Assembly: GCA_014529385.2 (NCBI GenBank)
Contig: CM043960.1
Coordinates: 34,300,396 to 34,364,395, forward strand
Source: Adiantum capillus-veneris
Lineage: Eukaryota; Streptophyta; Polypodiopsida; Polypodiales; Pteridaceae
DNA: 64,000 bases
Reading direction: 5' to 3'
The position numbers and the translations under genes are program-made. Shown one piece after another: positions 37,019 through 46,968 of this stretch. The notes under the pieces are model-generated. The model searched no databases. It was not told the DNA's origin and worked only from the letters and a program-made list of their open reading frames with translations. How positions within the stretch are numbered: position 1 is the stretch's first letter; each line of letters starts with the position of its first letter.

Positions 37019-38008
37019 TGTCACGTGACACATTCAACCCTGTGTGTCCGTGGACAAGCTACAGCATGACTAGGGTTCAGTTCAGTCAAGTCAGTCTAGA
37101 ATAGGAAGTGATCTGACACTTTTGTGAGTCTGTTCGCAGACCGTGCATGTCCAGACTCTTAGATTAGATGCATATCCTTTGGTTTCACATTGCATGACCA
37201 TCAGATTTCCATCAGAACCCATCAGGATCATTTTTACAGTGCATAGACCTATTTTCCCTATTTTTGACATTTTTCACTTATTATTTTTAAGTGACTTTTG
37301 TTGGAAACTATGTAGGGCAATTTTGCTAAGTTTGTATATATAGAAACCTAGCGCTAGCACTTTCTAGCAGAAGAGGCAGCAGGAGCACTTGCTAAACAGG
37401 CACCTTCTTACCAAGACCCCCAACAGAGGAACCCTAGCGTTTTGCAGCAGGCAAGGCCTAGCGTTTTCAACAGAAGACTAATCAGCCAGCATTTTGCACT
37501 TGCAGTTTCATGGCAACAGCAGTACCCAGATCAGCCCTGGCATTTTTTCATTGCAAAGCAGCCCGGAAACAGCAAGACAGCAGATCCCTAGCATTTTTGC
37601 AACCAGTATCGACATCGTCACCAACATAGAGTCAAAATTCAGGAGATAAAGATTTGCTGATTTCAGCCATTAGCGTTTTCAGATTTCAGCCCGTCTCGTC
37701 GTCGTCCTAATCGTCATCGACACCGTCGGCAAGTCCATAACATTGTAGAGATTTGTGCAATCAATAGTAGACTGCTCTCGCCATAGAGTGGGTCCTTCGG
37801 AGGAGGGTTTGACAACATTCTGGTGTCGTATTCTTCTCTCTCTATCTCTCAGTCTCAGTACCTTCATTCACAGTGTTCACCACTTTGTTTGTGTCCATTG
37901 CACTCTCTCACTAAAGGAACAGAAGGCTCTCCCTTCCGTAAGTAAAAGGCACAGTTCGGAGCACTCATCTTGAGCAAAGTTCAACATTCACTTCCACTTC
38001 ACCTTACA
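37019..38008 (+). repeat. 5' LTR of element A
   Basis: 990 bases. Matches 40061-41161 + 44209-44332 apart from about 235 bases missing here (relative to about 40640-40880 in the 3' LTR). Contains a TATATATAG box at about 37336, followed by a transcribed-leader-like region with recurring TAGCGTTTT/TAGCATTTT words, a CT-rich stretch (37833-37850) and CTTACA at the end. Confidence 0.88.
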
Positions 38009-38009
38009 T

Positions 38010-38021
38010 TGGTATCAGAGC
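38010..38021 (+). other. primer-binding site of element A
   Basis: TGGTATCAGAGC one base after the LTR end; standard initiator Met tRNA site. Confidence 0.9.
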
Positions 38022-38365
38022 TTTGTCAGTGTTCAGTATCACTCAAGGAAAGTACCACAAGAATCACAAGAATTTTCTTTGCTTGTTGCGGTTGCACGTA
38101 ACCCAAGTCCTCTTGGGCGTGTCGATTCCTAATCGTGTTTTTGAAGAGTGACAGGAAACCCAAGAAAGAAGGGCTTGTCCAACCTCCCCTTGTACCTCTT
38201 TTCACTCATTGAGAGTGAACCGTTCAGTTAGCGGCCGGCCAATCGACGTGAGGTGGGAAAAAGCAACCTTGGTGTGAGCGCAAGGCCACCAAGGGGTGCG
38301 CGCGAGGAAAAGAGAAGAACTCGGGTGAAGAGAAGATCCTTCTCTAACACAGATTGCAAGAAAAA

Positions 38366-38480
38366 GAAGAACCTCAAGAACCTCAAGAATCTCAAGACCC
38401 TCAAGAACCTCAAGAACTTAAGAACCTTAAGAACCTTAAGAACTCAAGAACCTCAAGAACTCAAGAACCCAAGTTCCTCG
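38366..38480. repeat. 9-bp minisatellite upstream of gag
   Basis: About twelve units of AACCTCAAG with variants. It reads as Lys-Asn-Leu or Gln-Glu-Pro repeats depending on frame and sits in the leader of element A between the primer-binding site and the gag start. Confidence 0.9.
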
Positions 38481-38508
38481 TGAACTTAAGAACTCAAGAC
38501 TTCAGTGG

Positions 38509-38886
38509 ATGGTCATCACCCGAAGTGGAATGGATACTTCGCATGAAGCTGGTGAGCATGAGAGTGTCGAGAAAGAGTTTTCCTCACCAGGAGATTTTTC
38601 CGACCCTCCCCATTCCCCATCTACGCCAAGGATTGCACTAACTCCTACGGAGGAGTTGGAGCAGAAGTTTATGGACAGCAAGTTAGAACGCGAAGCAAGA
38701 ACAGTAGAAAGAAAAGCAAAAATTGATCGTAAGTACGAAGAAAGAATGGCAGCCATAGCGCGTGAGCGCTATGCACGATTGGAAGCCAAAGTAAGACAAC
38801 CGAATTTCATCGTGAGCGCGAAGCAAGAGAAGCAGAAATTGATCGCGAGAACAAAGCAAAAAAACCAACGAACGACCGACACATGA
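38509..38886 (+). pseudogene. gag: N-terminal part of gag of element A
   Basis: ATG at 38509 gives MVITRSGMDTSHEAGEHESV, the usual opening of plant gypsy gag proteins, then an acidic, Pro-rich segment and a strongly charged helix (residues about 45-105, Glu/Arg/Lys-rich, coiled-coil-like). The frame stops at residue 126 after a Lys/Gln-rich stretch. No capsid homology or zinc knuckle follows, so either an internal deletion has joined gag to pol remains or the rest has decayed. Confidence 0.6.
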
Positions 38887-38889
38887 AAG

Positions 38890-40046
38890 AGATGTTGCGA
38901 CTCTTTTCTCAAGTGTAGTCACAGAGGCAAGAGATTCAGGAAAAGGAGACTCTCTCAGTCTCTTTTCTCCCAAGAATGACACACAGGATTTGCATGATGA
39001 TAAGCATGATGATTTATATGATAATGACAAGCATGATGAATTGCATAATCAAGATATGATTACTCACAAGCATGATGATTTGCAAGATACTGATGTGATT
39101 GTTGACAAGGATGATGTGCTAGTTGATACTTTCTCTAGTTAAGCTAACCTCATTCCAGAGATGATCAATTACGAAGCATTGATCTTGGCTCTCGAGTCGA
39201 GGCCACAGAACCCCCACAGGAAGAATTGATCTTGGCTTTCGAGTCCGGGTCCACAGAACCCCCACAGGAAGATTCGTTCGATCACGCTGAACCGATCTTG
39301 GCTGTCAAGTCAAGGTCCACAGACCGTCCCCAGGAAGTATTATGTATTCGAATTATTAGCCAGCACGCATTGTTCGAGTGTTTCATTCGTGATACTTTCC
39401 TGTACTTTAGTCACCGTCCTTATGTGATCCCTTTTCATAGGCATGACATATTGCACGTTGAGCACGGATGTATTACTCATGAAAAGATGAAATGTTTACA
39501 CCCAAGGAAGTCACATTCCATGTCTCTTCCTTGGCATGACACAGCATTCGAAAGAGCACAAGAAGGATTGAGCATCAAGGATAGCCATTTCCATCGTGTT
39601 TTGCCACAGTTGATTGATTTAGATCAGAAAGTCGAGATTAGACCCCATTGTTTGCATGTGTTTGATGAACGGTTTGGCACTCCGTCACTTTGTTCATCTG
39701 CATTGCATGCACAGTTTTTTCGAAGAAACAATATTTTTCCAGTCACTTTACATGGAATGGGTGTGTTCATGGTTTTGTGTTGGAAGTGATTTCAGGAATT
39801 TTCTGCCTCAGAGATTCTTGAAGAAGATAGACGCATGACTATAGACGAAGTTGAAGCATTGAAGGAGCCAAGAAGACTTTGTCACTTTTGGCACAGCCAA
39901 AGAAGCAAGCGTTGCAGACCTTTATGAAGTTCAAGTATTGCATGACCCACACATCAGAGTGGGGGGGCGAAGAGTCCTTTCCAGGATTCCAGATGTTATT
40001 GGCGATCTCCCTCGATGCCATACAGTTCGGTACCAGTACCTCACTT
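38890..40046 (+). pseudogene. decayed pol-derived internal region of element A
   Basis: Starts with an Asp/His/Lys-rich stretch (HDDKHDDLYDNDKHDEL), then FSS-stop-ANLIPEMIN near 39130, which matches the RNase H end preserved better in element C (FSKANPIVDTISRA). The 187-codon frame at 39226-39789 (RDTFLYFSHRPYVIPFHRHD) lines up with the decayed 45930-46300 region of element C. Catalytic residues cannot be identified. The last 150 bases before the polypurine tract are also conserved with element C. Confidence 0.5.
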
Positions 40047-40060
40047 TGAAAAGGAGGGGA
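40047..40060 (+). other. polypurine tract of element A
   Basis: GAAAAGGAGGGGA directly before the 3' LTR start TGTCACGTGACA. Confidence 0.85.
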
Positions 40061-41161
40061 TGTCACGTGACACATCCAACCCTATGTATCCGTGGACAAG
40101 CTACAACATGACTAGGGTTCAGTTCAGTCAAGTCCATCTAGAATAGGAAGTGATCTGGCACTCTTGTGAGTTTATTTGCAGACCGTGCATGTCCAGACAC
40201 TTAGATTAGATGCATATCCTCTGGTTGCACACAGCATGACCATCAGATTTTCATCAGGAGCATTTTTACAGTGCATAGAACTATTTTTCCTATTTTTGAC
40301 ATTTTTCACTTATTATTTTTAACTGACTTTTGTTGGAAACTAGGTAGGGCAATTTTGCTAAGTTTGTATATATAGAAACCTAGCGCTAGCACTTTCTGGC
40401 AGAAGAGGTAGTAGGAGCACTTGCTCAACATGCACCTTCTTAGCAGGACCCCCCAACAGAGGAACCCTAGCGTTTTGCAGCACGCAAGGCCTAGCGTTTT
40501 CAGCAGAAGACAAATCAGCCAGCGTTTTGCACTTACAGTTTCCTGGCCATAGAAGTACCCAAATCAGCCCTGGCGTTTTTGCATTGCATAGCATCCCGAC
40601 AACAACAAGACAATAGATACCTGGCGTTTTTGCAACAAGGACCAGAATTGAGTCCCTAGAGTTTTTGGTTTGCAGATCAACCTCAGCTTTTTTGCAAATC
40701 TTAGCAACGGAAGCCCTAGACTTAGCGTTTTCAGTTTCCAGCACTCAATTTCCGCAGTAGAACCCCCAAACCTCGCAGATCTCACCTTCCCGCAACAGAT
40801 TCTCGCCGCACGGTCAGATCCATGGAAGTTTGCAGATTCGGCCTGAAAAACACAAATTTCAGCATCTGCGTTTTCAACGCGTCGTTGTTGCATCGTCGTC
40901 ACCGACATAGAGTCAGAATTCAGCAGATAAAGATTTGAAGATTTCAGCCATTAGCATTTTCAAACTTCAACCCGTCTCGTCGTCAACATCGTTGGCAAGT
41001 CCAAGCATTGTAGAGATTTGTGCAATCAATAGTAGACCGCTCTGCGCCCTAGAGAGTGGGGCCTTCGGAGGAGGGTTTGACAACATTCTGGTATTGTATT
41101 CTTCTCTCTCTATCTCTCAGTCTCAGTACCTTCATGCACAATGTTCACCACTTTGTTTGTG
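40061..41161 (+). repeat. 3' LTR of element A, first part
   Basis: Begins TGTCACGTGACAC and follows the 5' LTR to the word CACTTTGTTTGTG, where element B interrupts it. Resumes at 44209. It retains about 235 bases absent from the 5' LTR, including several more GCGTTTT words. Confidence 0.88.
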
Positions 41162-41827
41162 TGTAACAAACTGCTGACATGTCAAAGCCTAAAGAATGGA
41201 GCCAACTTACAGATGTGGCCGAGGGGCCTAAACCCTAATTTCAACCAGAAACCCTAATTGCTGAAACCCTAATTTTGGAAACCCTAATCCTAAAACCTGT
41301 AAACCCTAATTTTTGCCAAAAACCCTAACTATTGAAACCCTAATTTTGGAAATCCTAACCCTAAAACTGCAAACCCTAATTTTGAAAACCCTAACCCTAA
41401 AACTGCAAAAACCCTAGAGATTTTCAAAAATTGCGATGGCCGATGACGTGACAGACTGTACGGATTTCTGTGATTTATGCTGACAGCTTTTTGGCTTTGC
41501 TTTTGGACCAGATGCTTTTAAGTTTGAAGGCTTTTCACTGTAATTGCTTTTTAGGCCTAGGGCCTTTAAATATGAGGTTAGGGCTCATTCTCTGAAATGC
41601 TTCCTGGAGAAGGTGCAGAGTCTGGAGTACCGGCTTGTACTTTGATGATGCAATAAAAAGAAATACCGAAAGGGGCACCAAGGTTTGGGGCCAATACTCT
41701 CTGGGGTGGAATTTCGCTACTCCATGCCGTGTGTCGTCTCTCTCTCTCAATTCAATTGTTATTGAAGTGCTAAAAGTCTCTTTCAATCTGTTCTTTTCTA
41801 TTGGCACGTGGTGCCCATCTTGTAACA
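41162..41827 (+). repeat. 5' LTR of element B, with telomere-like repeats
   Basis: 666 bases, TGTAACAAACTGC to CTTGTAACA. 41230-41415 contains about fourteen copies of AAACCCTAA or a close variant. Further on are a TTTAAATATG box (about 41565) and AATAAAAAG (about 41651), candidates for promoter and polyadenylation signals. Confidence 0.9.
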
Positions 41828-41828
41828 G

Positions 41829-41840
41829 TGGTATCAGAGC
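41829..41840 (+). other. primer-binding site of element B
   Basis: TGGTATCAGAGC one base after the LTR end. Confidence 0.9.
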
Positions 41841-42680
41841 ATCAGGCGTGTGCTTTTTTGAAAGCATACCAGTCCTACAAAAGAGCAGACAGAGCTATTG
41901 ATGGAATTTTATTTGAGGTATCTTCGTCCTGCAACCCGGGCTTATTAGCCACTCCCACCCTTACTTCATTGCGCATCGGGCGCGCTCCCGTCTTCACCGC
42001 TCATGTCTTACAGGGCATAAGCCATTAAGATTACTTGCAAAAGAAGGATCCCAAATTTGCTTCGAGTCATTGTTTTTCTCAGAAGCAGTGCCATGCAGAT
42101 GTTGATGTCTATAGCTACCAAGCCTCACACTTCCAAGGACTTGGCAAGCTTTCAAGAAAATTTTTTGCCGGAAGTTATATGGTTTCTGACATCTTCCTTC
42201 GGAGTGCAACTTCTGGCAGTGGGGTATCCTAAAATGCTTGCCATGGAAACCCTAACAGATTATAACTTGAAGTTTCTCGAGATCTCCTAGTAGATGTCTC
42301 TTCACGATCAAATGACCTTGGACATCCAGTGTGATTGCTATCTCTTGGAACTACCATCACCGCCAAAGAAACACTGTCTGACCATGCTGTGCTCGACTAC
42401 GACCTCGTGGAAGGAACCTAACCCTAATTTTTGGTTCAGGTTTCAAGATGGAAATTCAGTCGACTTTTCGAGCTCGACTGATGTCGAGATTTCTTTTTAA
42501 GTTTGAGTTCTGTTTAATCTTGTTTGGTGATCCTGTTTGGAATTTACTTGAAATGGATGGTATCTGTTTTGAACGTGTTTTGGTGCCAATTTGAATTGTT
42601 TGACTCTGGTTTGATACTGGTTTCAATGATTGATGATTTTACTCCCGGGTGGAGAAGTGAGAAATACTGTTTTGGTATTG
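41841..42680 (+). other. internal region of element B, no recognised protein
   Basis: Short ORFs on both strands (under 80 codons), none with a gag, protease or RT motif. Contains isolated AACCCTAA words. Confidence 0.6.
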
Positions 42681-42681
42681 T

Positions 42682-42893
42682 TTGAACCTCAGAATGATGC
42701 AAGCCGATGCCTAGGGAGCGTTTCGTTGTGTGTTTAAAAACCTCGGAACGACGCAGACCGATGCCTGGGGAGCGTTCTGTTGTATACTAGAAAACCTCGG
42801 AACGACGCAGGCCGATGCCTGGGGAGCGTTTGGTTGTATGCTTGAACCTCCAAGCGACGCAGACTGCGGTCTAGGGAGCGTTTGGTTGTTCAA
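42682..42893. repeat. 53-bp tandem array, four units (element B)
   Basis: Units start at about 42687, 42740, 42794 and 42846, each with ACCTC...GACGCAG...GGGAGCGTT. Low-copy minisatellite in the non-coding internal region. Confidence 0.88.
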
Positions 42894-43205
42894 TCCTCTT
42901 AGCCCATGGCCCAGACCTTTTTAGGTTATTTGCGGGGGGAGTGACGAGGTAATCGTTGAGTAGCTTCATACTGCAGACCGTTTGTCTCGGGGAAGTGCTC
43001 AGCGGCGCTGTTTGTTGTGTCTTGTAACATGCATATGTAAACATTTGTGTTGCATTGTGATGTGCCAATTACTGAATATTCCTAATTGGATGAGATTACC
43101 TAGGTATGTAATTTTAGTGCATCAAGACACCCGTGGAAGATCAGTACGGTCTGGGTGTGATGGCTAATTTTACTACATCGGAATATCAAGAGTTCCGATC
43201 TGGAC

Positions 43206-43410
43206 GAAAGGAGAAGCTAACTCCTTGATCAAAACAACCGAAAGGAGAAGCTAACTCCTTGATCAAAAGAGCAGAAAAGAGAAGCTAACTCCTTGATCAA
43301 AATAGCCGAAAGGAGAAGCTAACTACTTGATCAAAACAGCCAAAAAGAGAAGCTAACTCCTTGATCAAAACAGTCAAAAGGAGAAGCTAACTCCTTGATA
43401 AAAAGAGCAA
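43206..43410. repeat. 34-bp tandem array of small hairpins, six units (element B)
   Basis: Each unit contains AAGGAGAAGCTAACTCCTT, an inverted repeat (AAGGAG/CTCCTT) with a seven-base loop, followed by GATCAAAA and a variable 6-8 bases. Located about 90 bases before the 3' LTR. In RNA each unit could form a 6-bp stem. Confidence 0.9.
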
Positions 43411-43483
43411 ATTGATCGTCCCTTTGAATGACCCTCGGAAATTTTTGAGCTAACTTGAGTTGTTTTGCAGATATGTTGTAATC

Positions 43484-43496
43484 GCGGACGGGAAGA
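43484..43496 (+). other. purine-rich tract before the 3' LTR of element B
   Basis: GCGGACGGGAAGA directly before TGTAACAAAC; a plausible but imperfect polypurine tract. Confidence 0.6.
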
Positions 43497-44203
43497 TGTA
43501 ACAAACTGCTGACGTGTCAAAGCCTAAAGAATGGGGTCAACTTACATATGTGGCCGAGGGGCCTAAACCCTAATTTCTACCAGAAACCCTAGCTATTGAA
43601 ACCCTAATTTTGGAAACCCTAACCCAAAAACCTGTAAACCCTAATTTTTGTCAAAAACCCTAACTACTAAAACCCTAATTTTGGAAATCCTAACGGAAAC
43701 CCTAACCCTAAAACTTGCAAACCCTAATTCTAAAAACCCTAACCCTAAAACTGCAAAAACCCTAACCCTAACTCTAACCCTAAGGACAATAGGGAGATTT
43801 CCGAAAATTGTGTTGGCTGATAACATGGCAGGCTGTACGGATTTCCATGAGTTACGCTGGCAGCTTTTTGGCTTTGCTTTTGGACCAGATGCTTTTAAGT
43901 TTGAAGGCTTTTCACTGTAATTGCTTTTTAGGCCAAGGGCCTTTAAATATGAGGTTAGGGCTCATTCTCTGGCATGCTTCCTCGAGGTGCAGAGTCCGGA
44001 GTACCGGCTTGTACTTTGATGATGCAATAAAAAGAAATACCGAAAAGGGCGCCAAGGTTTGGGGCCAATACTCTTTGGGGTGGAATTTTGCCACGCCGTG
44101 TCACGTGTCGTCTCTCTCTCTCTCAATTCAGTTGTTATTGAAGTGCTAAAAGTCTATTTCAGTCTATTCTTTTCTATTGGCATGTGGTGCCCGTCTTGTG
44201 ACA
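43497..44203 (+). repeat. 3' LTR of element B, with telomere-like repeats
   Basis: 707 bases, matching 41162-41827 with about 40 more bases in the AAACCCTAA region (43562-43785). It includes several directly consecutive CCCTAA units. Confidence 0.9.
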
Positions 44204-44208
44204 TTGTG

Positions 44209-44332
44209 TCCATTGCACTCTCTCACTAAACGAATGGAAGACTCTCCCTTCTGTAAGTAAAAGCAACCTTGAGCACATTTCGAAGCACTCATCTTGAGCA
44301 AAGTTCAACATTCACTTGCGCTGCACCTTACA
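44209..44332 (+). repeat. 3' LTR of element A, second part
   Basis: Continues the LTR after element B (TCCATTGCACTCTCTCACTA matches 37892 onwards) and ends CACCTTACA, followed by the TSD GCTAA (44333-44337). Confidence 0.88.
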
Positions 44333-44560
44333 GCTAAGCAAGGCTCATGAATCTTATTCACCGCAGGCTAATAAGCATCGTCAGGATGTTACTATCAAGG
44401 AAGGGGATTGGGTCTTTCTTAGAATCGTGAAGCAACTTCTCAAGCAAGTAGGAAAGAAGTGTCCAAAGTTGTCTTTTAGGATATATGGTCCATTTCCAGA
44501 CATTGAAAATATTAATGATGTGTCCATAAACATCTCAGCATTTATGAAATATAAAGCAAA
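44333..44560 (+). pseudogene. gypsy integrase, second part (C-terminal domain)
   Basis: LSKAHESYSPQANKHRQDVT then IKEGDWVFLRI and LSFRIYGPFPDIENINDVSI, the SH3-like end of gypsy integrase (usual pattern GD-x-V-LK...KLSPRYYGPF...I). Continues the fragment at 36790-37018. Cut at about 44560 by the remnant LTR of element C. Confidence 0.8.
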
Positions 44561-44605
44561 TACCTCTCTAGCGATAGAAAGGGGGGCCCTTGGAGGGGTT
44601 TTTGG

Positions 44606-44686
<81 letters not shown>

Positions 44687-44826
44687 AACCTTCACTCACA
44701 ATATCATTCTCTTTTCTCTCTAATCTATTGCACATCTCTAAAAGGAACTCTTTCATTCAATAAAAGGAACCTTGAGTATGCACTGAGCACTCATTCTGTG
44801 CATACACCATCAATCACTTCCAATGC
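44561..44826 (+). repeat. remnant of the 5' LTR of element C, with a long TC tract
   Basis: GGGTTTTTGGGACTC, a TC tract (44608-44684), then CAGAACCTTCACTCACAATA and CATCAATCACTTC match 55960-56130, which is the end of the 3' LTR of element C. The upstream part of the LTR is missing. The TC tract sits where the other LTR copy has only TCCCTCTCTCTTTC. Confidence 0.7.
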
Positions 44827-45197
44827 ATGTAACAATAAATCATACTGACATAAAACGGTCAGTGATAAGAGTCTTTTACTCAATATACTCATTTTATCCA
44901 TGTAGTGTCGTAAACGAGCAAACTAATGTGGCCCAAGGTTCTAATGATTATCTACATAAGTGTGGTCATGTGAATGGTCAGTGCATTGTGATCTTGTTTG
45001 ATCTTGGTAGTATGCGTGATGTGATTAGTGATTCTCTTGTGAAGAGTGCACGTTTAGAAGCTATTCCGATGGATCCCATTGTGGGCTCTGTATTTTCTCC
45101 TAGCATGCATTATTTACTTACACATGAATGTCCTAAAGTAACAGTCTCAATTCAAAACGTAGGTTTTTGTCTTAAGTTTGTTGTTTCTCCTCTTTAA
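44823..45197 (+). pseudogene. retroelement aspartic protease remnant (element C)
   Basis: The frame contains GHVNGQCIVILFDLGSMRDV then ISDSLVKSARLEAIPMDPIV. The family motif is Phe-Asp-Ser-Gly-(Ser/Ala); here the Ser is Leu (FDLGS), which would spoil the active site. Ends at 45197; upstream gag is missing. Confidence 0.7.
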
Positions 45198-45420
45198 GAT
45201 GTCATATGATTGAAGTGGTTTTGTGAGTTTAATCCACAAGTTAATTGGACAATGGAAAGAAAACTCTCTCTCTAAAATGTGGAAGATTGGTTACACCATT
45301 TCCCTCTTGAATAACAAGTCTTGAGTTTAACTCTTTTCGTCGGATAGATCTTTAAGGTCTCTTGGTTAGTTTCCTACGACGTTAAAATTCTCTTCTTCTT
45401 CTTCTTCTTCTTCTTCTTCT

Positions 45421-45481
<61 letters not shown>

Positions 45482-45640
45482 CCGTGGTTATTCACTTTGA
45501 GCAGAGCATTTCTTATTTCCCGTTGATCTCTCATTCTCATGTTTAGAAAGGGGATAATAGACACAATCCAGTAGTATCTCGATAATAGACACAATCCAGT
45601 AGTATCTCTAAGTACACGATCAAGTAGTTCAGAAAAGAAT
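45198..45640. repeat. short unassigned stretch with TTC and TC tracts
   Basis: (TTC)12 at 45389-45425 joins (TC)27 at 45425-45479. A 30-base phrase, ATAATAGACACAATCCAGTA, is repeated in tandem at 45554-45606. No gene. Confidence 0.9.
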
Positions 45641-45925
45641 TAGTCATTGCATGATAAGGAACCTTTCACTGTCTTTCATTATCTAAAGTATGAGAAACAT
45701 TTTTTGCATGATAAAGATTTAATTTTTCATAAGGATCATCAAGCCTTCAGGTGGCTCTTGTCTGTACCGCATACACCTTGGAGTGACCGTCAAGCTAGAT
45801 GGTTCCTGTCTTGTGAGGAATTTGGTGGTTTGATTGATTATGTTTTTAGTAAAGCTAACCCAATTGTAGATACGATCAGTCGTGCAAGACAGATCTTGGC
45901 TTTCGAGTTGAGGTCCACAATACCC
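45641..45925 (+). pseudogene. gypsy RNase H fragment (element C)
   Basis: HDKDLIFHKDHQAFRWLLSV then SDRQARWFLSCEEFGGLIDY and FSKANPIVDTISRA: the last third of gypsy RNase H, including the last-helix pattern that usually reads K-x-N-x-V-AD-x-LSR. One catalytic Asp (usually TDH) is replaced (KDH). Catalytically dead by inspection. Confidence 0.75.
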
Positions 45926-46706
45926 ATTTAGGAAGTATCTTTGGTTCGCATGAAAAGTCAATATGCATTTTTCAAGTCTCTCATTCGTGATAGTCTCTTG
46001 GATTTTCGTCCATGTCTTTGTGTGTTACCTTCTCATAGGAAAGCCATAATGTACGATGCACATTATTCACTCACAGATGAGCACAGAATGAAAGATCTCT
46101 TAAGAAAAGATAGAAAGTCTGCATTCAAGGAATACCCAATGTTTCACCAGTGTAGATCATGTCAATAATTTTGAATCCTCATTCCTTGGCAAGACACAAT
46201 AACATCAAAAGCACTAGCATGATTGTCAATCAAGCATTGGTAACCCCTTTGTAGTTTGCCAAAGTCGATAATTTCAGGTAGAGAAGTCAATATTATATCA
46301 CATTTTTGGCATGTACTCGTTGAAGGGTTTGGCACTTTGTCACATTTTTCATTTGCATTTCATCTACAATCATTTAGGAAGCATAGTCCTTTTCTAGTCA
46401 CCCGTAAAGTCAAAGATGTTTCTATAAAATTGTGCTTGAAGTTGTTTCAGGGAGATCCCTTAAAGGATATGCTTGAAGAGGACGAAGTCGAGCTTGTAGA
46501 CAAAGTTGAGGACATGGAGACAGAGCAGATTATTCGGCATCTCTTTCGGCGCGGCTCAAAGAAAGAAGCATTGTAGTCTTTTTTGAAGTTCAAGTAACGT
46601 GGCACCCATGCAATAGAGTGGACCAACGAAGTTTTCTTCACAAATTTCCTGAAGTTGTTGGCGGACTATCAGGAATCCATGCAGCTCAATACCAGTACCT
46701 CACCTT
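45926..46706 (+). pseudogene. decayed integrase-side region of element C
   Basis: 45941-46168 ends in PMFHQCRSCQ, which may be the C-x2-C of the integrase zinc-binding domain, with His residues upstream (HYSLTDEH). 46256-46576 is an acidic frame (EEDEVELVDKVEDMETEQII). The order parallels 39226-40046 in element A. The assignment to integrase is tentative. Confidence 0.45.
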
Positions 46707-46717
46707 GAAAAGGGGGG
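46707..46717 (+). other. polypurine tract of element C
   Basis: GAAAAGGGGGG directly before TGTCACGTGCAC. Confidence 0.8.
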
Positions 46718-46968
46718 TGTCACGTGCACATCTAACCCTATGTGCATGGGACAAGCTAACTTCTAGTTCTGGGGTTTAGGACAACCTAGGAACTGTTCTG
46801 ACACCCTTTTGAGCATGTATGAAAGACGTGTATCCCCAGGGACTTTAGAATAGTTGCATACCCTCTGATTGCACATGAGCACAATGAGTCTTTGCTAGGT
46901 GTAGGCATTGGGGAGTGTTTCCATACAGTTGTATAAGTACCCAAACTAGGTGTTTATCTGCATATGAA
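46718..46968 (+). repeat. 3' LTR of element C, first part
   Basis: TGTCACGTGCACATC onwards, similar in order to the start of the LTR of element A. Stops at CATATGAA, the left target-site duplicate of the hAT element. Confidence 0.75.
46961..46968. other. hAT target-site duplication (left)
   Basis: CATATGAA; partner CATACGAA at 55439-55446. Eight bases is the hAT size. Confidence 0.85.

Larger units (their letters stand above)
41162..44203 (+). mobile_element. non-autonomous LTR retrotransposon B
   Basis: 3.04 kb element: LTR 41162-41827, primer-binding site 41829-41840, internal region 41841-43496 without recognisable gag or pol, purine-rich tract, LTR 43497-44203. Flanked by TTGTG duplicates at 41157-41161 and 44204-44208. 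The uninterrupted version of the target is in the 5' LTR of element A at about 37882-37905. Internal region is mostly tandem-repeat arrays. Resembles the LARD/TRIM style of elements, which depend on enzymes of other elements. Confidence 0.9.
37019..44332 (+). mobile_element. LTR retrotransposon A (Ty3/gypsy-like), 3' LTR split by element B
   Basis: 5' LTR 37019-38008, primer-binding site 38010-38021, internal region to 40060, 3' LTR 40061-41161 plus 44209-44332, flanked by GCTAA on both sides. The LTR starts with a perfect 12-base palindrome, TGTCACGTGACA, that includes a CACGTG (G-box) core, and ends ACCTTACA. Inserted in the integrase of an older gypsy element. The internal region is only about 2 kb and decayed, so the element is not autonomous now. 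Confidence 0.88.

Noticed and set aside
37019-40072. Element A as a hairpin or rolling-circle type element because of its palindromic tip
   Set aside because: Primer-binding site, polypurine tract and 5-base target duplicate establish an LTR element.
41230-41415. Chromosome end or internal telomere
   Set aside because: The AAACCCTAA words are spaced and degenerate and occur at the same place in both LTRs of one element.
43206-43410. CRISPR-like array of 34-bp repeats
   Set aside because: Unit is a plain tandem repeat with no unique spacers, lies in a plant LTR element, and has no cas genes.
44561-44826. Independent TC microsatellite locus
   Set aside because: Both flanks match the LTR end of element C, so the tract is part of that LTR.
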